This document shows positions 19,367 through 28,326 of a stretch of 34,077 bases of DNA, piece by piece. The position numbers were made by a program, and so were the translations under genes. The DNA comes from Rhodocyclales bacterium RIFCSPLOWO2_02_FULL_63_24. GTDB taxonomy: Bacteria > Pseudomonadota > Gammaproteobacteria > Burkholderiales > Rhodocyclaceae. Position 1 is the first letter of the stretch, and every line of letters starts with the position of its first letter. The notes beneath the pieces are model-generated. The model had not been told where the DNA came from. It ran no database searches and worked only from the letters and a program-made list of their open reading frames with translations. The DNA lies in the NCBI GenBank assembly GCA_001828935.1, contig MHZX01000006.1, positions 1 to 34,077 of the forward strand. The letters run 5' to 3'.

Positions 19367-20467
19367 CTATTTTGGCCGGGCCGGAATTCGCGGCGTCGGA
19401 CACGTCACATCGGCGCACTGGGCGCGGTGATGCAAGGCGGCGTCGATCAGCACCAGCGCCAGCATGGCCTCGGCGATCGGCGTGGCGCGTATGCCGACAC
19501 AGGGATCGTGCCGGCCATGGGTTTCGATCATCGCCGGTTCGCCGGCAAGGTTGATGGTACGGCGTGGCAGGCGAATGCTCGAGGTCGGCTTGACCGCCAT
19601 TCTGACCACGACATCCTGCCCGGTCGAAATGCCGCCCAATACGCCTCCTGCATTGTTGCCAAGAAAACCCTCCGGGGTCAGTTCGTCGCCGTGTTCGCTG
19701 CCTTTTTGCGTCACCGACGCAAAGCCGGCGCCGATTTCCACGCCCTTGACGGCATTGATGCCCATCATGGCATAGGCGATATCGGCGTCGAGCCGGCCAT
19801 ATACCGGGTCGCCCCAACCGACCGGCACACCACGTGCCACCACGGTGATTTCCGCGCCGACGGAATCACCCGACTTGCGCAAGGCATCCATGTAGTCTTC
19901 CAACTGCGGAACAATCTCTGCATTGGCGGCAAAGAAGGGATTGGTATGAATCGCCGCCTCATCCTGCCAGGGAATCGCTACCTCGCCCAACTGGCTCATC
20001 CAGCCACGCACCGTCACCCCATAGCGCTGCAGCAGCCATTTTCTCGCGATCGCTCCGGCGGCGACGCGCACGGCCGTCTCGCGCGCCGAGGAGCGGCCGC
20101 CACCGCGGTGGTCGCGAATCCCGAATTTCTGCCAATAGGTATAGTCGGCATGGCCCGGCCGGAAGGTTTCGGCGATGTTGCCGTAGTCCTTGCTGCGTTG
20201 GTCCTCGTTGCGGATCAAGAGGCCAATCGGCGTCCCTGTGGTGCGGCCCTCGAACACGCCGGAGAGGATCTCGACCGTATCCGATTCGCGCCGCTGGGTT
20301 ACGTGGCGGGAAGTTCCAGGCTTGCGCCGGTCGAGCTCAACCTGGATTTCTGCCGCCGTAATTTCCAGGCCCGGCGGGCAGCCATCGACCACGCAGCCGA
20401 TCGCCGGACCGTGGGACTCGCCGAAGGACGTGACGCAAAAAAGAGAGCCGAATGTATTGCCGGACAT
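19367..20467 (-). CDS. aroC: Chorismate synthase
   Basis: This 366-residue FMN-dependent enzyme makes chorismate, the last common precursor of the aromatic amino acids and of folate. The N-terminal [20 protein letters not shown], the [10 protein letters not shown] motif and the [11 protein letters not shown] signature are all present. The length is standard. Chorismate feeds the trp and folate enzymes encoded in the same window, although aroC is separated from them. A 43-base spacer separates it from the ydcH-like gene downstream. Confidence 0.97.
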   Translation of the reverse strand: MSGNTFGSLFCVTSFGESHGPAIGCVVDGCPPGLEITAAEIQVELDRRKPGTSRHVTQRRESDTVEILSGVFEGRTTGTPIGLLIRNEDQRSKDYGNIAETFRPGHADYTYWQKFGIRDHRGGGRSSARETAVRVAAGAIARKWLLQRYGVTVRGWMSQLGEVAIPWQDEAAIHTNPFFAANAEIVPQLEDYMDALRKSGDSVGAEITVVARGVPVGWGDPVYGRLDADIAYAMMGINAVKGVEIGAGFASVTQKGSEHGDELTPEGFLGNNAGGVLGGISTGQDVVVRMAVKPTSSIRLPRRTINLAGEPAMIETHGRHDPCVGIRATPIAEAMLALVLIDAALHHRAQCADVTCPTPRIPARPK

Positions 20468-20590
20468 GATCGCGAAATTGAACCGGAAAAGAGCCGCAAG
20501 AATGCCGAGAGCTTACCATGCTGACTGAACGGTTTTTTTGCCGCCCACACCCCGGTCTTGTCCGCACCGCCCTTTGCCGCCAACGGCGAC

Positions 20591-20914
20591 TCAGCGCTCC
20601 AGCAGATCCTGCTTTCCAGGTTTGTTCAGCCACTCGTCGGCATCGGCCGGCGGTTCCTTGCGCTCGATGATGACCGGCCAGGTCTTGGCCAATTCGGCAT
20701 TCAACGCGATGAATTGCTCCTGTCCCGCGGGAACGTCGTCCTCGGCAAAAATAGCCTCGGCCGGGCACTCGGCAACGCACAAGGTACAGTCGATGCATTC
20801 GTCGGGGTCGATCACAAGAAAGTTCGGCCCCTCATGAAAACAATCGACCGGGCAGACATCCACGCAATCCGTATATTTGCACTTGATGCAGGATTCGGTA
20901 ACAACATAGGTCAT
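20591..20914 (-). CDS. fdxA: 7Fe ferredoxin (FdxA type)
   Basis: This is a 107-residue electron carrier with two iron-sulfur motifs. [17 protein letters not shown] (C9-C25) and [12 protein letters not shown] (about 40-51) match the Azotobacter FdI-like pattern of one [3Fe-4S] and one [4Fe-4S] cluster, and the C-terminal extension of about 45 residues is also typical. GGAG stands eight bases before the ATG. It diverges from trxA, with 181 bases between the two starts. The 123 bases between its stop and aroC show no gene and no clear terminator. Confidence 0.93.
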   Translation of the reverse strand: MTYVVTESCIKCKYTDCVDVCPVDCFHEGPNFLVIDPDECIDCTLCVAECPAEAIFAEDDVPAGQEQFIALNAELAKTWPVIIERKEPPADADEWLNKPGKQDLLER

Positions 20915-20977
20915 GGTTGCGCTCCAGTTTCAGCGAACAATGTACCATTGCCATGCGTTATTGGCACGCGGCGGAAG

Positions 20978-21006
20978 TCGCCATGGCTGGTTTTTTTTGC
21001 TAGGAT
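20978..21006 (+). promoter_or_regulatory. Candidate trxA promoter (extended -10)
   Basis: TCGCCA (20978-20983) and TAGGAT (21001-21006) are spaced by 17 bases. The -10 is preceded by TGC, giving an extended -10 TGCTAGGAT, and a T-tract (20991-20998) lies in the spacer. It sits about 90 bases before trxA in the fdxA/trxA divergent region. This is motif reading only. Confidence 0.4.
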
Positions 21007-21095
21007 TCACCCATGCCAGCGGCAGTTTCGCTGCAACTTATCGCGCCGCCCTACCGCAGATGCGACAACCGCGACGCAAAACTCCCGAGGATTTC

Positions 21096-21422
21096 ATGAG
21101 CGAACACATTCACCACGTCACCGACAGCACTTTCAAAGCCGAAGTGCTCGACTCCGCATTGCCGACCCTGGTCGACTTCTGGGCCGAATGGTGCGGTCCC
21201 TGCAAGATGATCGCCCCGATTCTTGACGAGGTCGCCAGGGATTATTCCGGCAAGCTTCGCGTGGCCAAGCTGAACATCGACGACAATCCCAAAGTCCCGG
21301 GCGAGTTCGGCATCCGCGGCATCCCGACCCTGCTCCTGTTCAAGGGCGGCAACGTCGAAGCGCAGAAAGTGGGTGCCTTGTCCAAATCGCAACTTACCGC
21401 ATTCATTGACAGCAATCTCTGA
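21096..21422 (+). CDS. trxA: Thioredoxin 1
   Basis: This 108-residue general disulfide reductase has the active site WCGPC (C33, C36), the conserved cis-proline region [11 protein letters not shown], and the usual length. The start MSEHIHHV is chosen over an upstream extension because CGAGGA lies five bases before it and the family begins there. The trxA-rho order is conserved from E. coli to betaproteobacteria. It is divergent from the ferredoxin gene. Confidence 0.96.
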   Translation: MSEHIHHVTDSTFKAEVLDSALPTLVDFWAEWCGPCKMIAPILDEVARDYSGKLRVAKLNIDDNPKVPGEFGIRGIPTLLLFKGGNVEAQKVGALSKSQLTAFIDSNL

Positions 21423-21593
21423 TCCCGTTACATTGCGACCCGGAGTCTGATTCCGGGCCGCCTAAAACAAGACAGGCGCCCACGCCCTCAGGGCGCCGAT
21501 TCGATTCTCCTCCCGATCGAATTCTTTCCTGAGTTCATCCCCTATATCCTTCTGTTCCGGCGCATTCCGCCGGGATTCCCGCGCAGGTAGTCC
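21423..21593 (+). promoter_or_regulatory. trxA-rho leader with hairpins and pyrimidine-rich tract
   Basis: The 171 bases between trxA and rho hold a 7-bp stem GGCGCCC/GGGCGCC (21475-21497, nine-base loop). A C/T-rich, G-poor stretch follows (about 21505-21556), then a 6-bp stem CCGGCG/CGCCGG (21557-21573) close to the rho start. A second short stem CCCGGA/TCCGGG lies just after trxA. No U-run follows any of them. Pyrimidine-rich, unstructured RNA is what Rho itself binds, and E. coli rho is known to be autoregulated in its leader. A similar control here is inferred. Confidence 0.45.
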
Positions 21594-22853
21594 ATGCACC
21601 TATCCGAGCTAAAAGCCCATCATGTCAGCCAATTGCTGGAGATGGCGGCCGCCAACAACATCGAAAATGCCAACCGGCTGCGCAAGCAGGAGCTGATCTA
21701 TGCCCTGCTGAAGAACCAGGCGAAGAAAGGCGAAACCATCTTCGGCGACGGCGTGCTGGAAATCCTGCCCGACGGTTTCGGCTTCCTGCGCGCTCCCGAG
21801 GAGTCCTACCTCGCCAGCACCGACGACATCTACATCAGCCCGAGCCAGGTGCGCCGCTTCAACCTGCACTCCGGCGACACCATCGAAGGCGAAATCCGCA
21901 CGCCGAAGGAAGGCGAGCGCTATTTCGCCCTGGTCAAGGTCGATCGCGTCAATGGCGAGTCGCCGGAAGCCGCGAAGCACAAGATTCTGTTCGAGAACCT
22001 GACGCCGCTGCATCCGACCAACCACATGCTGCTGGAACGCGACATCCGCAGCGAGGAAAACATCACCAGCCGCGTGATCGACATGATCGCGCCGATCGGC
22101 AAGGGCCAGCGCGGCCTGCTGGTCGCCAGCCCGAAAAGCGGCAAGACGGTGATGATGCAGCACATCGCCCACGCCATTACTGCCAACCACCCCGACGTCA
22201 CCCTGATCGTCCTGCTGATCGACGAGCGCCCCGAAGAAGTGACGGAAATGACCCGCACCGTCAAGGGCGAAGTGATCGCGTCGACCTTCGACGAACCGGC
22301 CACGCGCCACGTCCAGGTCGCCGAAATGGTCATCGAAAAAGCCAAGCGCCTGGTCGAACACAAGCGCGACGTGGTGATCCTGCTCGACTCGATCACCCGC
22401 CTCGCCCGCGCCTACAACACGGTGCAGCCCGCCTCGGGCAAGGTGCTGACCGGCGGCGTCGATGCCAATGCCCTGCAAAAGCCCAAGCGCTTCTTCGGCG
22501 CCGCCCGCAACATCGAGGAAGGCGGCTCGCTGACCATCATCGCCACCGCCCTGATCGAAACCGGCTCACGCATGGACGACGTGATCTACGAGGAGTTCAA
22601 GGGCACCGGCAACATGGAAATCCACCTCGACCGCAAGATGGCCGAGAAACGCGTATACCCGGCGATCAACGTCAATCGCTCGGGCACCCGCCGCGAAGAA
22701 CTGCTGCTGGTGCCGGCCGTACTGCAAAAGATGTGGATCCTGAGGAAGCTCCTGTACAACATGGACGATATGGAAGCCATGGAGTTCCTGCTGGACAAGG
22801 TCAAGGCGACCAAGAACAACGGCGAGTTCTTCGACGCCATGCGCCAGCGCTGA
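21594..22853 (+). CDS. rho: Transcription termination factor Rho
   Basis: This 419-residue hexameric RNA helicase ends transcription at C-rich unstructured RNA. It has the N-terminal helical domain, the RNA-binding cold-shock fold with DGFGFLR (60-66), and the Walker A loop SPKSGKT (179-185). [10 protein letters not shown] carries catalytic Glu211, and the Q/R loops and C-terminal region are of normal length, with no insertion. A weak CAGGTAG site precedes the ATG. Confidence 0.98.
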   Translation: MHLSELKAHHVSQLLEMAAANNIENANRLRKQELIYALLKNQAKKGETIFGDGVLEILPDGFGFLRAPEESYLASTDDIYISPSQVRRFNLHSGDTIEGEIRTPKEGERYFALVKVDRVNGESPEAAKHKILFENLTPLHPTNHMLLERDIRSEENITSRVIDMIAPIGKGQRGLLVASPKSGKTVMMQHIAHAITANHPDVTLIVLLIDERPEEVTEMTRTVKGEVIASTFDEPATRHVQVAEMVIEKAKRLVEHKRDVVILLDSITRLARAYNTVQPASGKVLTGGVDANALQKPKRFFGAARNIEEGGSLTIIATALIETGSRMDDVIYEEFKGTGNMEIHLDRKMAEKRVYPAINVNRSGTRREELLLVPAVLQKMWILRKLLYNMDDMEAMEFLLDKVKATKNNGEFFDAMRQR

Positions 22854-22969
22854 TATGTCTCCGCGGAACGCGGGGACGGTATCGACGGTATCCAGGCGAT
22901 TGCGCATCGTAGAAAATTAGCGGATAATGTCCGGCTTTAGTTTCGGCATAACGCCGCGCTTCGCGGGTA

Positions 22970-22997
22970 TTGGCCTGCACTGAAATTCTGCTACGCT
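22970..22997 (+). promoter_or_regulatory. Candidate rpmE promoter
   Basis: TTGGCC (22970-22975) and TACGCT (22992-22997) are separated by 16 bases, with an extended -10 TGC directly before the -10. The pair lies about 57 bases before the rpmE start, so rpmE is probably transcribed independently of rho. Confidence 0.45.
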
Positions 22998-23053
22998 CTA
23001 TTTTGTCGGTTCGCCAAACCCACGAGCCGCGCTTGCACCCGAAAGGACCTGAA

Positions 23054-23263
23054 ATGAAAACCGGCATCCACCCGAATTACGCTGAAATCGACGTTACCTG
23101 CAGTTGTGGCAACAAGTTCAAAACCCGCTCCACGAGCGGCAAGGCACTGCATATCGAAGTCTGCTCCGCGTGCCATCCGTTTTACACCGGCAAACAGAAG
23201 ATCGTCGACACGGCCGGCCGCGTCGAGCGTTTCCGCCAGAAGTACAGCAAGAAGGCGGCGTAA
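23054..23263 (+). CDS. rpmE: 50S ribosomal protein L31
   Basis: This 69-residue large-subunit protein is of the zinc-binding (C+) type: Cys16, Cys18, Cys37 and Cys40 form the metal site (TCSCGN and VCSACHPFY). The start MKTGIHPNY is chosen with AAAGGA seven bases upstream, as an upstream extension has no L31 similarity. The presence of all four cysteines predicts the zinc-replete paralogue. It has its own candidate promoter and a strong intrinsic terminator 28 bases after its stop. Confidence 0.97.
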   Translation: MKTGIHPNYAEIDVTCSCGNKFKTRSTSGKALHIEVCSACHPFYTGKQKIVDTAGRVERFRQKYSKKAA

Positions 23264-23291
23264 GCCGGCGCTGCAGCGCATCGCAAAAACG

Positions 23292-23315
23292 GGCAGCCCG
23301 CGGGCTGCCTTTTTT
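23292..23315 (+). terminator. Intrinsic terminator after rpmE
   Basis: GGCAGCCCG and CGGGCTGCC form a perfect GC-rich stem (23292-23309) directly followed by TTTTTT (23310-23315). It lies 28 bases after the rpmE stop and is the clearest Rho-independent terminator in the window. Confidence 0.93.
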
Positions 23316-23334
23316 ATGTCCGAGTCCATCGGAC

Positions 23335-23503
23335 GAGGACGGTATCCTAGGATATGTCGCCGGCCCGCGAAGCGGAATTCCCGGCGTGCAAAGCCCGAGC
23401 CCTCAAGGGCGAGGACGGTATCCCGGGATATGCCCGAGTCCCGACCGACGAGCACGGCATGCCCCTTCCCTTCGCATGGAGGACGGCATCCCGCCTTTAT
23501 GGC
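23335..23503 (+). repeat. Short GAGGACGGTATCC palindromic repeats after rpmE
   Basis: GAGGACGG occurs at 23335, 23411 and 23479. In the first two copies it runs into perfect 12-bp palindromes, TATCCTAGGATA (23343-23354) and TATCCCGGGATA (23419-23430), that differ only by paired changes. The third reads GACGGCATCCCGCC and forms a different short stem with GGCGGG. GACGGTATC also occurs twice in tandem at 22875-22892, before rpmE. With the terminator, these fill the 285-base space between rpmE and the next gene, where I see no convincing coding region. Confidence 0.7.
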
Positions 23504-23548
23504 GGGGAGAAATCGCCGTGGAGACAGCTTCTTAGGTAAGCTCGCAAC

Positions 23549-25156
23549 GTGCCCTATCTGACCGATCGCAACCATAGCCCCGCACCGCCCCTGGCGCGGT
23601 ATGGCACCCTGTTCCTCTGTGCCATATGGCTGCTCGCCGGCACGGTGGGGCACGACCCCTGGAAGGCGGACGACGTTCTGCACCTCGACGTCGCGTTCGG
23701 CATGGCCAAGGGCGATTGGCTGGTGCCGCGCGTTGCCGGCGACCCGTGGCTGGTATCACCGCCGCTGTATCACTGGCTGGCAGCCCTGTGCGGCAACCTG
23801 CTGGGATGGCTGCTGCCCTGGCACGATGCGGCCCGCCTGGCCTCGGTCCTGTGCGGCGCCGCCTTTCTTGCGATTCTGTCGCGTTTGGCGCGGCAACTGC
23901 TGGGGTCCAGCGCCGCGCTGGCCGCGCCCTTGCTGGCGGTTGGCACCCTCGGTCTGCTGGTGCCGCTGCACGAAGCCCAGCCCGCCATCGTCGGGATTGC
24001 CGGATTCGTCGTCTCGCTCTGGGGACTCTCGGTTTGGCGCCAGGAGCCATTGCGCGGCGGCCTGATCTTCGGCGCCGGGATCGGCATCGGCTTTCTCGGT
24101 GCCGGCATCGAGAGCGTCGCCCTGCAGCTCGTCACCGGCTTGGTACTGGCCGGGCATCCGGCGTGGCGGACGCGGGGCAGCCTGGTCGCCTGGCTGGCCG
24201 CGACAGCCGTCGCGCTGGCCCTGATGCTGCCCTGGCCCTGGCTGTTGCAGCAGCAGGCTCCGGCCCTGTTCGATCTCTGGTGGAGTGCCGAACAAGCCAG
24301 TCTGACGCCGCGCGGCGGCTTCAGCCGCGACCATCTGGAACTGCTGGCCTGGGCCAGTTGGCCCGTGCTGCCGTTGGCCGTATGGGCTCTCTGGCTGGAA
24401 CGCAGGCATCTGCTCAAGCCGCCCAGCGCCATGCTGCTGGCCGCGACCACGGTGGCCCTTCTGGCGTTCTTCGCCGGCGCCCCGCGACCGACCGCCCTGA
24501 TGCCCGCACTCGTCCCGCTGATCCTGCTGGCCGCCGCCACCGCGGGCCGGTTGCGGCGCGGCGCGGCCAACGCCTTCGACTGGTTCGGCATGATGACCTT
24601 CACGCTGATTGCGGCGCTGATCTGGCTGGGCGGCATCGCCATGCTGACCGGGGAGCCGGCACGGGTCGCCAAGAACTTCAGCAAGCCGGCTCCCGGCTTC
24701 ATTGCCGAGACCTCCACGCTGCCCATGGTGTTGGCGATCGCCGTCAGCGTCGGCTGGATCGCGGTCATGCTGCGCACCCCATCCTCGCCCTGGCGCGCGA
24801 TGGCACGCTGGAGCGTCGGGCTGACCACCATCTGGCTGCTGCTGGTGGCGCTCTGGCTGCCGTGGATCGACTATGGCAAGACTTACCGTAGCGTCAGCGC
24901 CGACTTTCGTCTGGCGCTGGGCAATCATCCCGGCTGCATCGCGCGGCGCGGCCTGGGATTGGCGCAACGCGCCTCGCTCGACTACTTCAACGGCATCCGC
25001 ACGCTAGGCGGCGGCCGCGCAAAAGACTGCCGGCACATGATCGTGCAAACCGGCAGCGGCACGGAAAAGTATCTGCCGGGCTGGACCCTGTTGCGCGAAA
25101 CCTCGCGTCCGGGCGACAAGAACGAGCGCCTGCGGCTGTACCGCCGCGCCGACTGA
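23549..25156 (+). CDS. GT39/ArnT-like membrane glycosyltransferase
   Basis: This is a 535-residue protein with about ten or more hydrophobic segments. The N-terminal part reads HDPWKADDVLH...GDWLVPRVAGDPWLVSPPLYHW, the pattern of ArnT/PMT-like (GT39/GT83) transferases. In these, acidic residues in the first periplasmic loop act on a polyprenyl-phosphate sugar donor. Acceptor and sugar cannot be predicted; a lipid A, glycan or protein target is possible. The start is GTG at 23549, with only a distant AGGTAAG. It converges on orn, with nine bases between the stops. Confidence 0.8.
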   Translation: MPYLTDRNHSPAPPLARYGTLFLCAIWLLAGTVGHDPWKADDVLHLDVAFGMAKGDWLVPRVAGDPWLVSPPLYHWLAALCGNLLGWLLPWHDAARLASVLCGAAFLAILSRLARQLLGSSAALAAPLLAVGTLGLLVPLHEAQPAIVGIAGFVVSLWGLSVWRQEPLRGGLIFGAGIGIGFLGAGIESVALQLVTGLVLAGHPAWRTRGSLVAWLAATAVALALMLPWPWLLQQQAPALFDLWWSAEQASLTPRGGFSRDHLELLAWASWPVLPLAVWALWLERRHLLKPPSAMLLAATTVALLAFFAGAPRPTALMPALVPLILLAAATAGRLRRGAANAFDWFGMMTFTLIAALIWLGGIAMLTGEPARVAKNFSKPAPGFIAETSTLPMVLAIAVSVGWIAVMLRTPSSPWRAMARWSVGLTTIWLLLVALWLPWIDYGKTYRSVSADFRLALGNHPGCIARRGLGLAQRASLDYFNGIRTLGGGRAKDCRHMIVQTGSGTEKYLPGWTLLRETSRPGDKNERLRLYRRAD

Positions 25157-25165
25157 GTACTTCGA

Positions 25166-25711
25166 TTACAGCTTGAGGAAATGCTCGCGGTAGTACTTGA
25201 GCTCGTCGATCGACTCCATGATGTCGGCCAGCGCCTCATGACGACCGTGTTTTTTCATGCCTTTCGCCACTTCCGGCTTCCAGCGCTTGCACAATTCCTT
25301 GAGCGTCGATACGTCGAGATTGCGGTAATGGAACCAGTCCTCCAGCTTCGGCATATAACGCGCCATGAAGCGCCTGTCCTGGCAAATCGAGTTGCCGCAC
25401 ATCGGCGTCGCCAGACGCGGCACATGACGCCGCATGAATTCCAGCGCCTGCGCCTCGACCTCGGCTTCGCCGAGAATCGACTCTTTGACCCGCTGCGTCA
25501 GGCCGGAGCGGCCATGCGTATTGCGGTTCCACTCGTCCATGGCATCGAGCACCGCGTCCGGCTGATGCACGACCCAGGTCGGCGCCTCGGCCACCACCTC
25601 CAGGTTCGAGTTGGTGACGACCATCGCCAGTTCGATGATGCGATCACTATCGGGGTTGAGGCCGGTCATTTCCATGTCCAGCCAGACGAGGGCGTTCTGA
25701 TCCTGTGCCAT
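25166..25711 (-). CDS. orn: Oligoribonuclease
   Basis: This is a 181-residue 3'-5' exoribonuclease of the DEDDh family that degrades very short RNAs, including pGpG from c-di-GMP turnover. The first acidic motif is WLDMEMTGL (D12, E14), and SICQDRRF and [13 protein letters not shown] ([13 protein letters not shown]) supply the later residues. The start [10 protein letters not shown] has AAGGA seven bases before it. The frame continues upstream for another 420 codons, antisense to the peptidase gene; that part is not credible as coding. It is divergent from the M48 peptidase gene, with 57 bases between. Confidence 0.96.
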   Translation of the reverse strand: MAQDQNALVWLDMEMTGLNPDSDRIIELAMVVTNSNLEVVAEAPTWVVHQPDAVLDAMDEWNRNTHGRSGLTQRVKESILGEAEVEAQALEFMRRHVPRLATPMCGNSICQDRRFMARYMPKLEDWFHYRNLDVSTLKELCKRWKPEVAKGMKKHGRHEALADIMESIDELKYYREHFLKL

Positions 25712-25768
25712 AATTTTTCCTTGCCTGTTCTGGTGTAGTCTGCATTTTCGCACAGCCAGCCGTTGCCC

Positions 25769-27013
25769 ATGACCCCTACCCAGTTCACTTTCCTCTTCCT
25801 TGGCGCGCTTGCCTTGTCCACCGTCCTGCGCCTCTGGCTCGACTTCCGGCACCAGGCCCATGTCGTCGCCCACCGCGATCGCGTGCCGGCCGACTTTGCC
25901 GGCCGCATCGACCTGGCCGACCATCGCAGGGCCGCCGACTACACGGTCGCCAAAGTACGCATCGGCCTGATCGAAATCGTCGTCGATACCCTGGTCCTGC
26001 TCGCCCTGACGCTGGGCGGCGGTCTCGGCCTGATCGATCACGGCTTGCGCGCCTGGCTCGGCAGCGGTTATCTGCACGGCCTCGCCCTGTTCGCCTGCGC
26101 CGGCCTGATCGGTTTTGTCGTCGGCCTGCCGGCCAGCATCTACCGCACCTTCCGCATCGAAGCGCGCTTCGGCTTCAACAAGCTCACCTGGCCGCTGTGG
26201 TTCGCCGACCTGGCCAAGGCGACCGCGCTCACCGTGCTGATCGGCGGCCCGCTGCTGCTCGCCGTGCTGTGGCTGATGGACGCCATGGGCCGCGCCTGGT
26301 GGCTGTACGTCTGGCTGCTGTGGCTGGTCACCAACCTGCTGGTGCTGTTCCTTTACCCGACCGTCATCGCGCCGCTGTTCAACAAATTCACGCCTCTGGA
26401 GGACGCTTCGCTGAAGGAACGCATCGAGGCCCTGCTCGCGCGCTGCGGCTTCGCCTCCTCGGGCCTGTTCGTGATGGACGGCTCGAAGCGCTCGGCGCAT
26501 GGCAATGCCTATTTCACCGGCTTCGGCCGCGCCAAGCGCATCGTGTTCTTCGACACCCTGCTGGCAAAGCTGGCGCCGCAGGAAATCGAAGCCGTGCTGG
26601 CGCATGAACTGGGGCATTTCCGCCACCGCCACGTGATCAAGCGCATCGCCCTCTCCGGCGTCTTGAGCCTGGCCTTTCTCTGGCTGCTCGGACAGCTGAT
26701 CGACCAGCCGTGGTTCTTCAGCGGCCTGGGAGTCGGCGCTGGCGGCACGGCGATGGGCCTGCTGCTGTTCTCGCTGGTGCTGCCGGTGTTCCTCTTTCCG
26801 CTGGCGCCGCTGACGTCCGGGCTGTCGCGCCGCCACGAATTCGAGGCCGACGCCTACGCCGCCCGGCAGACCGCCGCCGCCGACCTGATCGCGGCGCTGG
26901 TCAAGCTCTACCGCGACAACGCCGCAACGCTGACGCCCGATCCGCTGCATTCGCTGTTCCACGATTCCCACCCACCCGCCAGTCAGCGCATCGCGCGGCT
27001 GAATGCCTCATAA
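25769..27013 (+). CDS. M48 family (Ste24-like) metallopeptidase
   Basis: This is a 414-residue membrane zinc peptidase. Hydrophobic segments cover most of the first 200 residues. The zinc motif HELGH is at 279-283, the third ligand Glu357 is in HEFEAD, and two further membrane segments lie between them. The layout matches the Ste24/CAAX-protease-like branch of M48 more than the shorter HtpX branch. Membrane protein quality control is a likely role. The ATG at 25769 is chosen over a TTG two codons upstream. The carbinolamine dehydratase gene follows after a 92-base spacer. Confidence 0.87.
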   Translation: MTPTQFTFLFLGALALSTVLRLWLDFRHQAHVVAHRDRVPADFAGRIDLADHRRAADYTVAKVRIGLIEIVVDTLVLLALTLGGGLGLIDHGLRAWLGSGYLHGLALFACAGLIGFVVGLPASIYRTFRIEARFGFNKLTWPLWFADLAKATALTVLIGGPLLLAVLWLMDAMGRAWWLYVWLLWLVTNLLVLFLYPTVIAPLFNKFTPLEDASLKERIEALLARCGFASSGLFVMDGSKRSAHGNAYFTGFGRAKRIVFFDTLLAKLAPQEIEAVLAHELGHFRHRHVIKRIALSGVLSLAFLWLLGQLIDQPWFFSGLGVGAGGTAMGLLLFSLVLPVFLFPLAPLTSGLSRRHEFEADAYAARQTAAADLIAALVKLYRDNAATLTPDPLHSLFHDSHPPASQRIARLNAS

Positions 27014-27022
27014 AGGAAAATT

Positions 27023-27109
27023 ATGGACCCCCACGCTCACATTCGTTCGCTGCCCCCCAAGGGGGCGCATGCCTCCCTTGGGGCGGCCCTGCGGGAGACA
27101 AAGCCATGA
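27023..27109 (+). CDS. Possible 28-codon leader frame before the dehydratase gene
   Basis: An ATG at 27023 follows a strong AAAGGA site by a few bases and opens a 28-codon frame. It runs through the repeat copy and stops as ATGA on the next gene's start (27106-27109). The peptide resembles no family I recognise. It could be a real translated leader that couples the peptidase and dehydratase genes, or a chance frame in a repeat. Its frame through the conserved repeat end (LGAALRE) is the same as in the WYL-gene copy but different from that in the accD copy. Confidence 0.4.
   Translation: MDPHAHIRSLPPKGAHASLGAALRETKP
27040..27105 (+). repeat. Intergenic start-cassette repeat, copy 3 (short form)
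   Basis: This is a short version of the family. A CCCCCC-AAGGGGG stem (27054-27066) is followed by the conserved end TTGGGGCGGCCCTGCGGGAG (27078-27097), whose GGGAG is the ribosome site of the next gene nine bases on. The GCGGGC-type middle hairpin of the long copies is missing. Confidence 0.72.
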
Positions 27110-27444
27110 CAATGGTTTGCGATCTGTCCAAGGGCAAGTGCAAGCCCTGCGAAGGCGGCGTGCCGCCGCTGACCGACGACGAAGCCGCCGCGATGCTGGC
27201 CACGCTCGAAGGCTGGCAGCGCCAGGGCACCGTCATCAGCAAGACCTACAAATTCAAGAACTACTACGAAACCATGGCCTTCGTGAATGCCACGGCCTGG
27301 ATCTCGCACCGTGAGGACCACCATCCCGACCTCGCCGTCGGCTGGGGCCAGTGCACCGTCAGCTACACCACGCATGCAATCGGCGGCCTCTCCGAAAACG
27401 ACTTCATCTGCGCGGCCAAGATCGATGCGCTGCTTGCCCTGTAA
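27106..27444 (+). CDS. phhB: 4a-hydroxytetrahydrobiopterin dehydratase
   Basis: This is a 112-residue pterin-4a-carbinolamine dehydratase family protein with the active-site motif [12 protein letters not shown] (H72, H73) and the C-terminal [13 protein letters not shown]. It regenerates the pterin cofactor after aromatic amino-acid hydroxylation; in organisms without phenylalanine hydroxylase it may serve molybdopterin or other pterin roles. No hydroxylase gene lies in the window, so the physiological role is open. The start could also be the ATG two codons later. The ribosome site comes from the repeat in front of it. Confidence 0.92.
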   Translation: MTMVCDLSKGKCKPCEGGVPPLTDDEAAAMLATLEGWQRQGTVISKTYKFKNYYETMAFVNATAWISHREDHHPDLAVGWGQCTVSYTTHAIGGLSENDFICAAKIDALLAL

Positions 27445-27450
27445 GACGCG

Positions 27451-28326
27451 TTGAGCGGTAAGCAGAACAGGCACGGCACCATCGTGGCCGCCTTCGGCCG
27501 GCACTACGAGATCGAGCTGGCCGACGGCAGCGTCGCCACCGGCTATCCGCGCGGCAAGAAAAGCCCCTTCGCCGTCGGCGACGAAGTTGAACTCAGCCCC
27601 GACGGCCAGATCACCGGCCACGTCCCGCGCCGCAGCCTGCTCTACCGCAGCGACGCCTACCGGCAGAAATTGATCGCCGCCAACGCCACGCAATTGCTGC
27701 TGGTGGTCGCCACCGATCCCTCGTTTTCCGACATGCTCTTGAGCCGCGCCCTGGTCGCCGCCGAGCATGAGGGCCTGCACACCACCATCGTGCTCAACAA
27801 GTGCGACCTGACGGCCGCCCTCCCCGCTGCGAGGAAGCTGCTGGCACCCTTCGTTGCGCTCGGCTGCCGCGTCGTCGAACTTTCGGCCAAGCTCGACGCC
27901 TCGCCCTTGTTGCCGCTGCTGGTGGGCGAAAGCTCGGTGCTGGTGGGACAAAGCGGCATGGGCAAATCCACCCTGACCAACGCCCTGGTGCCCGGCGCCG
28001 CGGCCGCCACGCGCGAACTCTCCACCGCGCTGGACAGCGGCAAGCACACCACCACCTACGCCCGCCTCTACAAGCTTCCCAGTGACACATGCCCGGGAGG
28101 CACCCTGATCGACAGCCCCGGCCTGCAGGAATTCGGCCTCAAGCACCTCACCGCCCAGCAAATCGAATTCGGCTTTGCCGAGTTCCGCCCCTTCCTCGGC
28201 CAGTGCCGCTTCCGCGACTGCCAGCACGACGCCGAGCCCGGCTGCGCGATCAAGCAGGCCCTTGCCGAGGGCATAATCCATCCGCGTCGCCTCGACCACT
28301 TCCGCCAATTCATCTCCGAACAATGA
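27451..28326 (+). CDS. rsgA: Ribosome small-subunit biogenesis GTPase RsgA
   Basis: This is a 291-residue circularly permuted GTPase acting in late 30S assembly. It has an N-terminal OB fold (about 8-65), then G4 NKCD (116-119), G1 GQSGMGKS (166-173) and G3 DSPG (221-224). A C-terminal zinc site follows: C252, C257, H259, C265. The start is TTG at 27451, six bases after the dehydratase stop. It is kept because the N-terminus fits the family and no in-frame ATG lies nearby. No good ribosome site is visible, so translation may depend on coupling. orn and rsgA are also neighbours in E. coli. Confidence 0.94.
   Translation: MSGKQNRHGTIVAAFGRHYEIELADGSVATGYPRGKKSPFAVGDEVELSPDGQITGHVPRRSLLYRSDAYRQKLIAANATQLLLVVATDPSFSDMLLSRALVAAEHEGLHTTIVLNKCDLTAALPAARKLLAPFVALGCRVVELSAKLDASPLLPLLVGESSVLVGQSGMGKSTLTNALVPGAAAATRELSTALDSGKHTTTYARLYKLPSDTCPGGTLIDSPGLQEFGLKHLTAQQIEFGFAEFRPFLGQCRFRDCQHDAEPGCAIKQALAEGIIHPRRLDHFRQFISEQ

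Noticed and set aside
22861..22873. Short stem CCGCG-GAA-CGCGG after rho as a terminator
   Set aside because: It is a five-base stem with no U-run; rpmE appears to have its own promoter, but this hairpin alone cannot be called a terminator.
23335..23503. The spaced repeats after rpmE as a CRISPR array
   Set aside because: There are only three units, unequal spacing (76 and 68 bases), a degenerate third unit and no cas genes.
23354..23539. A small protein-coding gene between rpmE and the glycosyltransferase gene
   Set aside because: The frame runs through the palindromic repeats, has no ribosome site and no family resemblance.
25712..26971. An upstream extension of the orn frame by about 420 codons
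   Set aside because: It lies antisense to the M48 peptidase and is Gln/Gly/Ala-rich low-complexity text; the family start at 25711 has a good ribosome site.
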